This document shows positions 1 through 10,369 of a stretch of 64,000 nt of DNA, piece after piece. The DNA lies in the NCBI GenBank assembly GCA_017466125.1, contig JAFTUS010000084.1:28622-92621 (forward strand), read 5' to 3'. Source of the stretch: Lentisphaeria bacterium. GTDB lineage: Bacteria > Verrucomicrobiota > Lentisphaeria > Victivallales > Victivallaceae. Every line of letters starts with the position of its first letter. Position 1 is the first letter of the stretch. The translations under genes were made by a program, and so were the position numbers. The notes under the pieces were generated by a model. The model searched no databases, was not told the origin of the DNA, and was given only the letters and a program-made list of their open reading frames with translations.

Positions 1-1197
1 AAAAATTTCACGTTCTTCTGCATGTTGTGCGGCATGAAGCATTTTTCGGGCAATATCATCTGCATCGAGCGGATCTGCGTAGATGGCGGCTTCTGCTGCC
101 ACTTCCGGAATACTGCTGACGTTACTTACAAGACACGGAGTACCGCAACTCATCGCCTCAAGTACCGGAAGTCCGAAGCCTTCGTAAAGAGAGACAAAGC
201 AGAAAAAATCCGCCGTGGAGTAGAGTGCCGGAAGATCAGTGTCATCAACATAGCCGGTGAAGCAAAACGCTTCTTCCGGAATGTTTTCCCGGCGGGCATA
301 GTCAAGTATAGGCTCCATTGTTCCGGAAACGTTTGAACCGCTGAATACCATCACCCAGTCAGGAAGATCACGCCTCACTTTGCAGAAAGCTGTAAAAAGG
401 CGGTTGAGATTTTTATGTTTGGCAAGAGAACAATGAGAGAAAAATATCTTTTTTCCGATAGGGATACCGTACTTTTTTCGTATATTTTCAAGCAGTGATT
501 TATCCGTTACCCGACAGAAATGTTCCGATGCAGCAAGGTAGACGACCTGAATATCGTTTTGGGAAATTTCCGGAAACAATCGTTTAAAATCATTGCCGCT
601 TGAGTGTGATATGGTAAGATAATTTTCCTGTGCAGAGAGACCTTTTATCAACTTGGTATACCACTGCGGGGCGTGATGGATGTATTCCGGAAAGACTGAC
701 GGAATGGTATCATAAAGCATTGTACAGCACTTGGACCGACCAATGATTTCTTTAATATATTCCGGGATCAGATACATGAGAGAAAGAAAGACCGTTTCTT
801 TTGCAATATTTTCAGGTATATTCAATCTCGATGAATGTGACAGCGGACTCAATATGCGTGCCGCTTTTCTGATGATACGCACAGGGAGAGTGCCTTTGTG
901 ATTTTCTGTAATGGTGAAAATGAAATCAAAAAATCTTGAAAAAATTCCCGAATTACAGAACGTTCTTGACAATATGAAGTCAACGTATTGCGGAAATTCC
1001 TGTTTTAATACAAAAATCGTTTTAAAACTGTCATCCGCCTGTTCTCTGGTAATGTTGAAGTAGAGAGTGATATCATCCCGCAGAAGAAGTTCTCTCAATA
1101 TATTTTTTACAGTGAAAAATATTCCGCTGCGGCCTCCATCCTGAAAATAACCGTTTTTCAATGGAGTAATATCCAAAATCAGTTTCTTTTTCTCCAT
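1..1197 (-). CDS. Glycosyltransferase family 4 (GT-B), partial at window edge
   Basis: This minus-strand frame is open from an ATG at 1197 to the left edge, so the C-terminus lies outside the window; about 399 residues are visible. The product begins MEKKKLILDITPLKNG. Near residue 340 it carries the GT4 donor-site motif LYEGFGLPVLEAMSCGTP, with the two glutamates of the E-x7-E pattern, followed by SNVSSIPEVAAEAA, typical of the second Rossmann domain of GT4 enzymes. Such enzymes transfer a sugar from a nucleotide donor (often GDP-mannose or UDP-sugars) onto a growing surface polysaccharide. The upstream gene on the same strand makes a GDP-mannose derivative, which fits an extracellular polysaccharide locus. 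The exact donor and acceptor cannot be told. The family call is firm; the pathway is inference. Confidence 0.85.
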   Translation of the reverse strand, partial: MEKKKLILDITPLKNGYFQDGGRSGIFFTVKNILRELLLRDDITLYFNITREQADDSFKTIFVLKQEFPQYVDFILSRTFCNSGIFSRFFDFIFTITENHKGTLPVRIIRKAARILSPLSHSSRLNIPENIAKETVFLSLMYLIPEYIKEIIGRSKCCTMLYDTIPSVFPEYIHHAPQWYTKLIKGLSAQENYLTISHSSGNDFKRLFPEISQNDIQVVYLAASEHFCRVTDKSLLENIRKKYGIPIGKKIFFSHCSLAKHKNLNRLFTAFCKVRRDLPDWVMVFSGSNVSGTMEPILDYARRENIPEEAFCFTGYVDDTDLPALYSTADFFCFVSLYEGFGLPVLEAMSCGTPCLVSNVSSIPEVAAEAAIYADPLDADDIARKMLHAAQHAEEREIF

Positions 1198-1234
1198 TTG
1201 TTCAATCCTTGGTTCGACAGTTCTGCATGAATAT

Positions 1235-1279
1235 ACGGGAGAGACCGGATGTTATCTGAATTAAAACAGTCTCTCCCGT
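1235..1279 (-). terminator. Hairpin between gmd and the GT4 gene
   Basis: An 11-bp perfect inverted repeat (acgggagagac at 1235-1245, gtctctcccgt at 1269-1279) lies just after the gmd stop codon. The loop is long (23 nt) and there is no strong T-run on the minus-strand exit side, so it may attenuate rather than fully terminate transcription into the GT4 gene. Confidence 0.5.
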
Positions 1280-1283
1280 TTTA

Positions 1284-2267
<984 letters not shown>

Positions 2268-2513
2268 TCAAAAGTTGATTTTTTATAATAAATTATTGAA
2301 AATGATATTTCAGAGAATTTACTTCTATTCTCCAAGACTCTCCGCATGAGTTTATTTTCCTTGTTTGAACGATATTTCCTGAAAATCAGTACAACTATTT
2401 TGAGATAATATAACTCCAGTTTCCTGAATTGCAAGCAATAAAATAAACTTTATCCGGTGCATCGAATAAATTTTCTGAAATTTCTGAAACCAGAACTGCC
2501 GTTGAGGGTGAAT

Positions 2514-5390
2514 TTACTTGCGTTTCCAGAATGAACACTCCAGCAGTTGCGGTGCTTCGGTTTGGGGATCGGAAAAACTGATTTCGATATCTCTGCCGCC
2601 GCCGCTTAAATACCAGTTGGGGGCTGTGGACAGCGGCACAAGATAGGTCTCTGCTCCGCCCCAGAAATCCATACTGTTCCGCCCCTTGCCGTTGAAGTCA
2701 TCCTGCCACTGCACCCGGATCATGCGGGAGGCTATGGGACGGTCGAAACGCAACAGCAGAAAATCTCCGGAAAAACTCCCCGGCTGAAGTTTTATCCCCT
2801 GCGGGGAGGTCATATACTGATTTGCCCCCGGCGTCATCAGCCGCTGGAGTTTTTCTGCAAGTTCCGTAACGGATGCTCCCCACGTTTTCGGATAGCCGTC
2901 GATTTTTTTATCCGCTACGGCATCGGCGAGAATGGTGATGTCGTCCAAGGTTCCGGGCTGTACCATTTTGTTGTTCTCCAACCGTTTTTCTTCGCCTTTA
3001 CGGATCATCCATACTTTTCCGTTGACATCTTTGAATACCCGGTAATTATCCAGCAACAGTTTGTATAGCGGATAGGCTCGCAGAGGAAGTTTCCCCTCAT
3101 GAAATTCGATGTTCCTCCCCTCGATCAGAGCCAGTACCGGGAGATTTTTTGCCACTTCTCCGGCGAGTTTCTGCGCCAACTTCGGTTCGCCCGCATAGAA
3201 GTAAGCGGGGTAACGCATGGCGATCGGCAGATCGTGGTAGGCGTAAAGTGCCGCATTGTTGGCGAGATCCCAGACGGTCTCTCCGGGTTTCAGAATGGTT
3301 TTGAGAAAATCACGGATCTGCAGATGATGTTTGTAGTGTCCCGCATCCAAAGCGGCATTTCTGCCGAGAGCGGGGAGCCCCTCTTTTGCCGGATTTACGG
3401 TATTTTCCGGTTCATAAAGTTTGCCGGAACTGTGTTTGGTCAGATTTTCCAGGCACTCCATTTGTTTTCCGTAGACCCCGCAGCCGATGAAGAAGACCGC
3501 CACACAGAAAATATGGAGATATTTCTGCTGTCGAACCACCGTTTTGTACCATACCGGAATAAAAACGGCCCAGACAAGCGAAGAGAAAATGTAAATGCGG
3601 GAGTAATTGCTCACATCCACCCGTCCGCCCGCACGCTGGATCATGATGATCGAAAGGATCGCCAGTGCTGCCAGTGCAAGATAACGGCGGAACTCCCGTT
3701 TTCCGCCGGGACGCAGAAACAGCAGTGTCGCACAAAAAATTCCCCCCATGACAATAAAGCCGTAGCGGAAACAATCCCACAACACACCGCTTGTAACGGG
3801 GCTCTTGTTCATTCCCGGCATGTGAGGTACACAGTGGACCGTCGTGTAAGACCCGCTTTGCAAAAAGAGAATGTCCAGCACTGCAAAGCACATGTTCCGC
3901 AGAAGCGGAACGGCAAGCACTGCCGCCGCACAGACGGCAACTGCAATGCAGAAACGGTAAAAGGATTTCCGCTCCGTCATGAAACTGTCCCAAACCGCAT
4001 AAAACGCCAGCGGAAACATCGCAATATACATGGGAAGAAAATCCGTGAGCGAATAGATCACTCCGCCGATCCCCAGAAGAACGAACCAACAGAGAAACGC
4101 CGTCGGGCGGTTGTCCCAACGCTCCCCGGCAAGCCAGAGCCAGCAGAGAAAGGCGCACAGCACCCCCGCCCCCATGATCGGGGAAAGTCCGGTCAATGTC
4201 AGCAGTCCGGCAAGTGCGGCGATCAGTCCGGTCTTCCGCCGGAGCATGGCAAGCGCAATGCCGTAAAGCGGCAGATCCGCCCATTTCATCATGCTGTTCA
4301 GAAATGAAAAATCATGTCCCTTGAAAAGCCAGAGCAGAAATCCCGGCAGATAATTGATCCCGCCCCGGCTGGGAACGTAATCGATGTAAGGAACTGCCCC
4401 CTGCTGAACGAGCGAAAACCACGGCAGAACGATCTCGCTGTTGTGGTAGTCGTCACCGTGGATCCCCGGCCATGTGTCGGGCAATGCGCAGAAAAGTGAG
4501 ACAAACGCCAGAAGCGGCATTGTCGGAACGCAATCGGTAAAACATTCACTTCTTTTCCGCAGAGCGGCGGCAAGCGAATACCACGATGTCAATATCAGCA
4601 CGATTACGATCAGCCGGGGAAGAATATTGAAACCGGCATCAAATATTTCCCCATTCTTCAAAACCATTTCCGGCGGAAGCAGATAACAGAAGCCGAGCGG
4701 AAGCCCCGCCTGTGATGCAGTAAGAAGCAAGTGCCAGTTTTCCCGTTTTACCGAATAACAGAGCAGCACCGCACAGAATAAAACCATGAGCGGAAACAGC
4801 GGCAGCCCGAGGCGGTTTCCCGCGACTCCGGCGCAGTAACAGGAGCCTCCCGCCAGAAAGAGGGAGGAGAGCAGCAGCAAAGGCGCAAGCGGCTGCTGTT
4901 TGTTTTTCAGAAGAGTTCCGGCAGAGAGGACGACTGTTCCGGTAAGGACTCCGGCGGCAGAAACGAGCATCAGCGGCAGAAAGTTCCGCACGAAAACCGT
5001 CTGCCCCGCCATAATTGCCGCCGGGATCAGCGAATACAGGGCAACTTGCTGTGCCATCTCTTCCCTGCCGCTTGCCTGCCATTTGCCGTAGAGTTTGCGC
5101 AGAAAGCAGAATAACAGGATAAACAGGAGAAGTCCGCAGTAAAACGCATTGTACTCATAACTTTTTCCCATGGATGCCATTGCCAGAAAGCCCCCCGCAA
5201 AATCGGTATATGTTTCGGGGAACGGCGCACCGAGCATCCAGACGAAACTTCCGGCAGCGGCGGCGGGGATGGCGGCTTGAAGCACGATACACAACAGCGA
5301 CAGCGGACTCAACTGCGGCTGCTCCTTTTTGTTGTTCATGTACCAGATCAGGAATACGGCGGCAAAAAGCAGCGGGATTTGGATAAGCAT
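2514..5390 (-). CDS. Large multi-pass membrane protein, GT-C glycosyltransferase-like
   Basis: This 958-residue protein has about a dozen or more hydrophobic segments across residues 1-640, followed by a soluble C-terminal region of about 300 residues. Between early membrane segments a loop reads GIHGDDYHNSEIVLPWFS, with paired acidic residues as in the first periplasmic loop of GT-C enzymes (PMT/ArnT type), which use polyprenyl-phosphate-linked sugars. The start lies one base from the stop of the GT9 gene upstream, so the two are probably co-transcribed. I cannot place it in a named family; O-antigen polymerase-like or dolichyl-phosphate-mannose-type transferase are the alternatives. A role in surface glycan assembly is inferred from its neighbours (GT9, gmd, GT4). 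Confidence 0.6.
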   Translation of the reverse strand: MLIQIPLLFAAVFLIWYMNNKKEQPQLSPLSLLCIVLQAAIPAAAAGSFVWMLGAPFPETYTDFAGGFLAMASMGKSYEYNAFYCGLLLFILLFCFLRKLYGKWQASGREEMAQQVALYSLIPAAIMAGQTVFVRNFLPLMLVSAAGVLTGTVVLSAGTLLKNKQQPLAPLLLLSSLFLAGGSCYCAGVAGNRLGLPLFPLMVLFCAVLLCYSVKRENWHLLLTASQAGLPLGFCYLLPPEMVLKNGEIFDAGFNILPRLIVIVLILTSWYSLAAALRKRSECFTDCVPTMPLLAFVSLFCALPDTWPGIHGDDYHNSEIVLPWFSLVQQGAVPYIDYVPSRGGINYLPGFLLWLFKGHDFSFLNSMMKWADLPLYGIALAMLRRKTGLIAALAGLLTLTGLSPIMGAGVLCAFLCWLWLAGERWDNRPTAFLCWFVLLGIGGVIYSLTDFLPMYIAMFPLAFYAVWDSFMTERKSFYRFCIAVAVCAAAVLAVPLLRNMCFAVLDILFLQSGSYTTVHCVPHMPGMNKSPVTSGVLWDCFRYGFIVMGGIFCATLLFLRPGGKREFRRYLALAALAILSIIMIQRAGGRVDVSNYSRIYIFSSLVWAVFIPVWYKTVVRQQKYLHIFCVAVFFIGCGVYGKQMECLENLTKHSSGKLYEPENTVNPAKEGLPALGRNAALDAGHYKHHLQIRDFLKTILKPGETVWDLANNAALYAYHDLPIAMRYPAYFYAGEPKLAQKLAGEVAKNLPVLALIEGRNIEFHEGKLPLRAYPLYKLLLDNYRVFKDVNGKVWMIRKGEEKRLENNKMVQPGTLDDITILADAVADKKIDGYPKTWGASVTELAEKLQRLMTPGANQYMTSPQGIKLQPGSFSGDFLLLRFDRPIASRMIRVQWQDDFNGKGRNSMDFWGGAETYLVPLSTAPNWYLSGGGRDIEISFSDPQTEAPQLLECSFWKRK

Positions 5391-5391
5391 T

Positions 5392-6546
5392 TCAATTCTC
5401 CGTGGTATCAGGGGTTATAAAGCAAGATGACGTGATTTTACCTGCGAGCAGTTCTTCAACACTTCTCAATACTTCAGCGCATGAAATGTGTGCCGTACAA
5501 CTTGGATTGCAGGGGCAGGGGAGGGAATCTTTGTGGACACAGGGCGTACAGTTCCTTCCGGCGCACAGCAGTATTTCAGGATAATCCTTGAAGGGACGCG
5601 CCAGGGAGCGCGGTTCTGTTGCACCCCACAAACTGACGGCAGGAGTGCCGCTCAAGCGGGCAAGGTGCAATGGCGCACTGTCAATGCCGACAAACAATGC
5701 ACTGCGCCGTATGGCGTTGAAAGCGGTTTGGAAATTCGCCTTGCCGCACCAGTTTTCTGCGCGGTTCCGGCGGGAGGCGGAGAGCATCTGCCGCAGTTGT
5801 TCGCCCCGTTCCCGGTCGGAGGGCGCACCGAGGATGATAATAGAAAACTCTTCGTGAAGTGCTGAAAATTCTTCCAGAAAACAGCCCCACTTGTCCAAAT
5901 CCCATTCCCGGCGCAGACTCAGTGCGCTGCAAAAGGGGGCGGCGATCAGTGTTTTTTCTTTTTCGGCAGTTCCGGAAACCCGGAACTGCTGCGGATGTTC
6001 CGGCAGCACTTCAGCTCCGGCAAGACGTGCGGCACGGTCATAGGCATCGTACATGTAAACATCTTTGCCGACATAAATCGTTTCGTCCCACAGACATTTT
6101 TCGCCCGGTTGTGCCAGTCCTATGGAGCGGGAGGCGGAGAGCCATGCCGTAAGAATATGCGTGAAGCGGGAGTAAAGTTCAAGGTCGATCAGGATACTTG
6201 CTGTGGAACACAGCAAGTGTTTCAGCTGAAACAACGTTTTCAACGCGGCAAAAGGGCGTTGCGGGGAAAAGAGGAATATTTCATCGTAAATTCCGAGCAA
6301 TTCTGCATTCGGGCGCACCTCCGGCGTGGTCAGCAGCAGAAAACGTGCCGCCGGGAAGCGTTGTTTCAGAGCCAGCACTGCCGGAGCCGCCAACGTCAGA
6401 GAGCCGCCGCCGAGAAATTTGACGACGGCGACCGTTTTGACCTCTTCCGGTTTTGCAAGGACGTTCTTTTTGCGGAATAACCTCAAAAAAAGATAGCCGA
6501 TGCTTCCCAGTATACGGTCTGCTTTACATGCCAGAGAAAGATTCAT
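5392..6546 (-). CDS. Glycosyltransferase family 9 (heptosyltransferase-like)
   Basis: This 384-residue cytosolic or membrane-associated transferase belongs to GT9 (WaaF/WaaC/WaaQ type), which adds heptose or similar sugars to lipopolysaccharide core. The key evidence is the conserved donor-binding region FVGIDSAPLHLARLSGTPAV (residues about 285-305) followed by SLWGATEP. The N-terminal segment VAVVKFLGGGSLTLAAPAV matches the family's acceptor-domain start. A Cys-rich tail (CTPCVHKDSLPCPCNPSC) is typical of some members. It follows the terminator of the V-ATPase operon on the same strand and is directly followed by the large membrane protein. Whether the sugar is heptose is unknown. Confidence 0.85.
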   Translation of the reverse strand: MNLSLACKADRILGSIGYLFLRLFRKKNVLAKPEEVKTVAVVKFLGGGSLTLAAPAVLALKQRFPAARFLLLTTPEVRPNAELLGIYDEIFLFSPQRPFAALKTLFQLKHLLCSTASILIDLELYSRFTHILTAWLSASRSIGLAQPGEKCLWDETIYVGKDVYMYDAYDRAARLAGAEVLPEHPQQFRVSGTAEKEKTLIAAPFCSALSLRREWDLDKWGCFLEEFSALHEEFSIIILGAPSDRERGEQLRQMLSASRRNRAENWCGKANFQTAFNAIRRSALFVGIDSAPLHLARLSGTPAVSLWGATEPRSLARPFKDYPEILLCAGRNCTPCVHKDSLPCPCNPSCTAHISCAEVLRSVEELLAGKITSSCFITPDTTEN

Positions 6547-6550
6547 GATG

Positions 6551-6580
6551 AAAAAAGCACTCCTTTGCGGGGAGTGCTTT
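6551..6580 (-). terminator. Rho-independent terminator of proA-ntpI-ntpK
   Basis: A perfect 10-bp stem (aaagcactcc at 6554-6563, ggagtgcttt at 6571-6580) with a 7-nt loop ends in a run of Ts when read on the minus strand. It lies 14 bases after the ntpK stop and just before the GT9 start, so it separates the ATPase operon from the glycosyltransferase genes. Confidence 0.9.
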
Positions 6581-6594
6581 GAGAACGTCTGCTT

Positions 6595-7053
6595 TTACTG
6601 CATTGCCAGAAGCGAGAAGACCAGCGCGAAGATGGCGCAAGTCTCGATCACACCGAGGATCATCAGGTAGTTGGCAAAACCCTGATTGGTTTCGGCAAAA
6701 GCGTTACAGCCTCCGGCAGCGGCTTTGCCCTGAAAGAGAGCAGAAGTGCCCAGTGCCAGACCGCCGAAAACAGCGATGGCAAGGTAGAGCGGCCAACTGG
6801 TCGCAGTGGCGTTGGCGGCGTTGCCTTTGAGGAAGATCATCATCAGCAAGCCGTAAATCGTCTGTGAGAGCGGGGCACCTGCCATTGCCAGCAGCAGGAA
6901 GGGGGCGGGCTTATCTTGCAGATAGCACTTCTTCCATGCGCCGATGGCGGCGGCACCGGCGATACCGCAGCCCAGTGTTGAACCGATCGCAGCAAGACCG
7001 ACAGCGATGTAGCCGCCGGCGGCGGCGATTGATTTGACCATTTCGATTTCCAT
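6595..7053 (-). CDS. ntpK: V-type ATPase subunit K (proteolipid c ring)
   Basis: This 152-residue protein has four hydrophobic helices arranged as two tandem hairpins, the duplicated form typical of V-type K subunits. The second hairpin carries the ion-binding glutamate (LGVIETCAIFAL, near residue 137). The first has Gln in the equivalent position (PLSQTIYGLL), and FQGK follows the third helix. Gln, Gln and Glu at these places resemble the Na+-binding K subunit of Enterococcus hirae, so Na+ coupling is possible; that is an inference. The start directly abuts the ntpI stop, implying translational coupling. The catalytic A/B and stalk subunits are not in this window. Confidence 0.9.
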   Translation of the reverse strand: MEIEMVKSIAAAGGYIAVGLAAIGSTLGCGIAGAAAIGAWKKCYLQDKPAPFLLLAMAGAPLSQTIYGLLMMIFLKGNAANATATSWPLYLAIAVFGGLALGTSALFQGKAAAGGCNAFAETNQGFANYLMILGVIETCAIFALVFSLLAMQ

Positions 7054-8844
7054 TTAGTTTTCCTCCGTTTTTATTTTATTTTGAAAAGGTTGAAATTTGA
7101 TACCGCCCCAGCAGAGTCCGACGTGGTTGGAAAATTCCAGCGTATTCAGACGGACTCCGTGGACCATTACGCTCATCAGACAGAGCGCAAGGTTCAGACC
7201 ATGGCCGAAGAGCAATATCACCGCAGAGGCGACCGCCAGATACGGGCTGATATGAAAGACATCCTTTGCCATGCCGTTGAAACTGTCAGCGATGTAGAAC
7301 CCCGCCATACCCACCGCAAAAAGACGGATATAAGAGAGTACATCAGTGAAACTGTTGATGATGTTGAAGGGGAATTGGAAAACCGCCGCCGGATCTTTCC
7401 AGTTCACGTCACTGAAAATGACCATGACCAGCCCCACCGCGAAAAATCCCCACATGAAATTCGGGAACGCCCCCGGATAAACCAGCAGTTTCAAAATCAG
7501 AATAAAGTTGCCCGTCAACACCAAAATCCAGCCGATGTTGGAGACGTAACTCTTGAAGTTCCCCTCTGAAACGGCTTTCCAGAGCCGCCCCATGGAGAGT
7601 TGTACCAATGCCAGAATAAAGCAGAAACACATGGTATTTGCATTTTTGTCCGGACTGCTGGCGAGGGCGGGGAGCTTTGCCCAGTTCATCCAATCGGGCA
7701 TGGTCGTACCGAAAACGTTATCCGTGACAACGCCCCAGATGACAGTGGCGATACTCAACAGGCCGAAAAGCCGCAGGGGAACGCGGGCGTTTTCATTCTT
7801 CCGGAATTTGACAGCGGCGGCGATCGTTGCGGCAAGGAAAATCAGACCGTAACCGGCATCCCCGACGATCATCGCGTAGAAAATGGTAAAGAAAATCAAT
7901 ACGCCCGAAGAGACATCCAGTTCATCATATCCGGGGGAGATGCCCAGAAAGTTGAAAAGCGGTTCGATCACCTGTACCCAGCGCGCCCGTTTGATGAGGG
8001 TCGGTACGGTGTCGCCTTCGGCAGGGTCGGAAATCAGCAGACCCCAGCCGTTTTCTTTGGCGGCTTTCTGAAGTTCCGGAACCGCATTTTCCGGAACAAA
8101 ACCGGTCAGAGAAACGATCGCTCCGTGAAGTCCGAGCGCATCGGCGGCGGCGGAGAGAGAACACTCGTTATCCAGTTTATTCAAATAGTGTTTGATCGGG
8201 GCGATGGCATCGTAAAGTTTATCGAGTGCATCGTCGCACCAGTCCAGTTCGGCTTGCAGAGCTTCGGCTCTGCGGCGCAGTTCGGCGGGGTCGTCGCCTT
8301 CCATAAGGCGGAATTCGGGGAGCGTATCCGGTTCAGGCGGTGTCAGGGTCGTTACCACATAGTGACAGCGGATGCCCTCATCGTCGATGACCGAGATCTG
8401 CAGATCCTCCCTTTCCTGCAATTCGGCGAGTTTCTGGGCTGAACTGCAGCAGAGGGTAAGGTAGATCCCCTTATTCCGCAGTTCTTCCAGTTGGGAAAGT
8501 TCAAAATTCCCCCAGACTGCCAGTGCATTGAGGCGGCTTTTTACCGTATCGAGGTCATTGAGGACGGCGGAACGTTTTTCAAAAATCTCTTCTGCTTTGG
8601 CAAGGGCATGTTGACCGCTCAGGGTGGAACCGGGTTTGCCGGTGCGTCCGGCGAAATGTTTTTCCAGAGCCGTCAAAGTCCGTCTGCTTTCTGAAAGCGT
8701 ATCGTTGAGTTCGGCAGTGTTGGCGGAAACGGCGGCATTGCGGCTTTCGATCTGCATCACGCCGAGGTCACGCAGTGCGGAGAGCGTGGAATTGCTTTCA
8801 CTTTCCATCGCCAGCAGGGTTACTTTTTTCATCGGTACGATCAT
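7054..8844 (-). CDS. ntpI: V-type ATPase subunit I
   Basis: This 596-residue membrane stator subunit (the equivalent of subunit a) provides the half-channels for ions against the K ring. The N-terminal half (about 1-310) is soluble with coiled-coil stretches (residues about 60-120 and 185-230). The C-terminal half has about seven membrane segments, with family-typical sequences such as FYAMIVGDAGYGLIF and INSFTDVLSYIRLFAVGMA, the latter containing the conserved Arg. Length is normal for bacterial I subunits (600-650). It begins 21 bp after proA and is followed without a gap by ntpK. Having I and K here without E, A, B and D means the complex is encoded in at least two places. Confidence 0.92.
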   Translation of the reverse strand: MIVPMKKVTLLAMESESNSTLSALRDLGVMQIESRNAAVSANTAELNDTLSESRRTLTALEKHFAGRTGKPGSTLSGQHALAKAEEIFEKRSAVLNDLDTVKSRLNALAVWGNFELSQLEELRNKGIYLTLCCSSAQKLAELQEREDLQISVIDDEGIRCHYVVTTLTPPEPDTLPEFRLMEGDDPAELRRRAEALQAELDWCDDALDKLYDAIAPIKHYLNKLDNECSLSAAADALGLHGAIVSLTGFVPENAVPELQKAAKENGWGLLISDPAEGDTVPTLIKRARWVQVIEPLFNFLGISPGYDELDVSSGVLIFFTIFYAMIVGDAGYGLIFLAATIAAAVKFRKNENARVPLRLFGLLSIATVIWGVVTDNVFGTTMPDWMNWAKLPALASSPDKNANTMCFCFILALVQLSMGRLWKAVSEGNFKSYVSNIGWILVLTGNFILILKLLVYPGAFPNFMWGFFAVGLVMVIFSDVNWKDPAAVFQFPFNIINSFTDVLSYIRLFAVGMAGFYIADSFNGMAKDVFHISPYLAVASAVILLFGHGLNLALCLMSVMVHGVRLNTLEFSNHVGLCWGGIKFQPFQNKIKTEEN

Positions 8845-8865
8845 AAGAGGAGTCCTTTTCTTTCA

Positions 8866-10143
8866 TCAGGAACGGATTTGTCCGTCGCCCCGCACCAGAT
8901 ATTTATAAGAGGTCAACTCATCGGCACCCATGGGGCCGCGGGCGTGAAGTTTGTCGGTACTGATGCCGATTTCCGCCCCCTTGCCGAATTCCCCGCCATC
9001 GGTGAAACGGGTGGAGGCGTTGGCATAGAGGGTGGAGGAGTCCACGTTGGCAAAGAAGTACGCCACATTTTTTTCATCGGAACTGATGATGCCGTCACTG
9101 TGGCGGGAACCGTAGAAATTGATATGTTCCACGGCTTCTTCCACAGAATCGACCATTTTGACCGTCAAAATCAAGTCGAGGTATTCGGTGTGGAAGTCAT
9201 CTTCCGTTGCGGCGAGGACTTCGGGAGCGTACTTGCAGAAATCTGCATCACCGCGCAGTTCGACCTTGCATTTCTTCATGGAGTCGAGAAAGGCGGGAAT
9301 GAATTTTTCTGCCGCCTTGCGGTTGATGAGCAGCGTTTCGAGCGCGTTGCATGCACTGGGACGCTGGACTTTGGCATTTTCCACGATGGGAACGGCTTTG
9401 GCAAAGTCGCAGTTTTCATCGATATAGAGGTGACAGACCCCTTTGTAGTGTTTCAGAACGGGCATGGTGGCTTCAGCCATGACCAGCCGGATGAGCCGTT
9501 CGCCGCCGCGCGGGATGACCAGATCGATATAGCGGTCCATTTTGAGCAGCAGATTGACGGCGGCGTGATCGGTCCACGGCACGAGCTGAACGGCACCGTC
9601 GGGCAGATCGCAGGCTACGGCGGCACGGTTGAGGATCTCCGCCAGAACCATGTTGGAACGGAACGCCTCTTTGCCGCCCCGCAGAATAACTGCGTTGCCC
9701 GCTTTGATACAAATTCCGGCGGCATCGACGGTGACATTGGGGCGTGCCTCAAAAATAATGCCGATCACACCGAGGGGAACTGAAATTTTTGTGATTTCAA
9801 GACCGTTGGGGCGGGTGGTTTTTTCGAGGATGCGTCCAACGGGGTCATTTTGGGCGGCGACGGTGCGCAGACCGTCAGCCATCTCTTTGATGCGGCGGTC
9901 GTTGAGGGTCAGGCGGTCGAGCATTGCCGCACCGATCCCGGCGGCGCGGGCGGCATCAAGATCCTGTTCATTGGCTTTTTTGATTTCGGCAATGGAATTT
10001 TCCAATTCCTCCGCCATCCGGCAGAGGCATTTTGCCTTTTCCGGTGCGGACAGGACTGCCAGCGCACGGGCGGCACGCTGAGCGCGGCGGCCCATATCAT
10101 CTAATATTTTCGCCATTTCTTCCGGCGGGATCGAACTTGTCAC
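8866..10143 (-). CDS. proA: Gamma-glutamyl phosphate reductase
   Basis: This 425-residue cytosolic enzyme carries out the NADPH-dependent reduction of gamma-glutamyl phosphate to glutamate semialdehyde in proline synthesis. Recognisable family segments are KISVPLGVIGIIFEARPNV (about residues 115-135), the KAGNAVILRGGKEAFRSN region, the catalytic-Cys region VQRPSACNALETLLI, and the C-terminal ASTRFTDGGEFGKGAEIG and DKLHARGPMG. Length is as usual (about 415-425). It is the first gene of a proA-ntpI-ntpK run closed by the terminator near 6.57 kb. proB is not adjacent. The 226 bp between its start and the next gene upstream hold no gene that I can support. Confidence 0.95.
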   Translation of the reverse strand: MTSSIPPEEMAKILDDMGRRAQRAARALAVLSAPEKAKCLCRMAEELENSIAEIKKANEQDLDAARAAGIGAAMLDRLTLNDRRIKEMADGLRTVAAQNDPVGRILEKTTRPNGLEITKISVPLGVIGIIFEARPNVTVDAAGICIKAGNAVILRGGKEAFRSNMVLAEILNRAAVACDLPDGAVQLVPWTDHAAVNLLLKMDRYIDLVIPRGGERLIRLVMAEATMPVLKHYKGVCHLYIDENCDFAKAVPIVENAKVQRPSACNALETLLINRKAAEKFIPAFLDSMKKCKVELRGDADFCKYAPEVLAATEDDFHTEYLDLILTVKMVDSVEEAVEHINFYGSRHSDGIISSDEKNVAYFFANVDSSTLYANASTRFTDGGEFGKGAEIGISTDKLHARGPMGADELTSYKYLVRGDGQIRS

Positions 10144-10369
10144 AAATTACTCCATAATTATCTGAAATACACATAATTTGATATAAGATACCCTTTCAAA
10201 CGGTTTCTTGCAAATCAAATCCGGTAAAAAAAGCGTTTTTTTTGCTTTTCTGCAAAATATTGGCTGCAACAGCGGAAAAAGGACGCCGTGAACAGCACCG
10301 CCTGATACTGTCCACCGCGTCCATAAAATCCATTATTGTCTTTCCTGTCCGGCCGGTCGGCCAAGTGGC

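Noticed and set aside
3099..4307. 402-codon plus-strand frame opposite the membrane protein
   Set aside because: Basic, His/Arg-rich translation with no membrane segments or motifs; the opposite frame is a coherent polytopic membrane protein.
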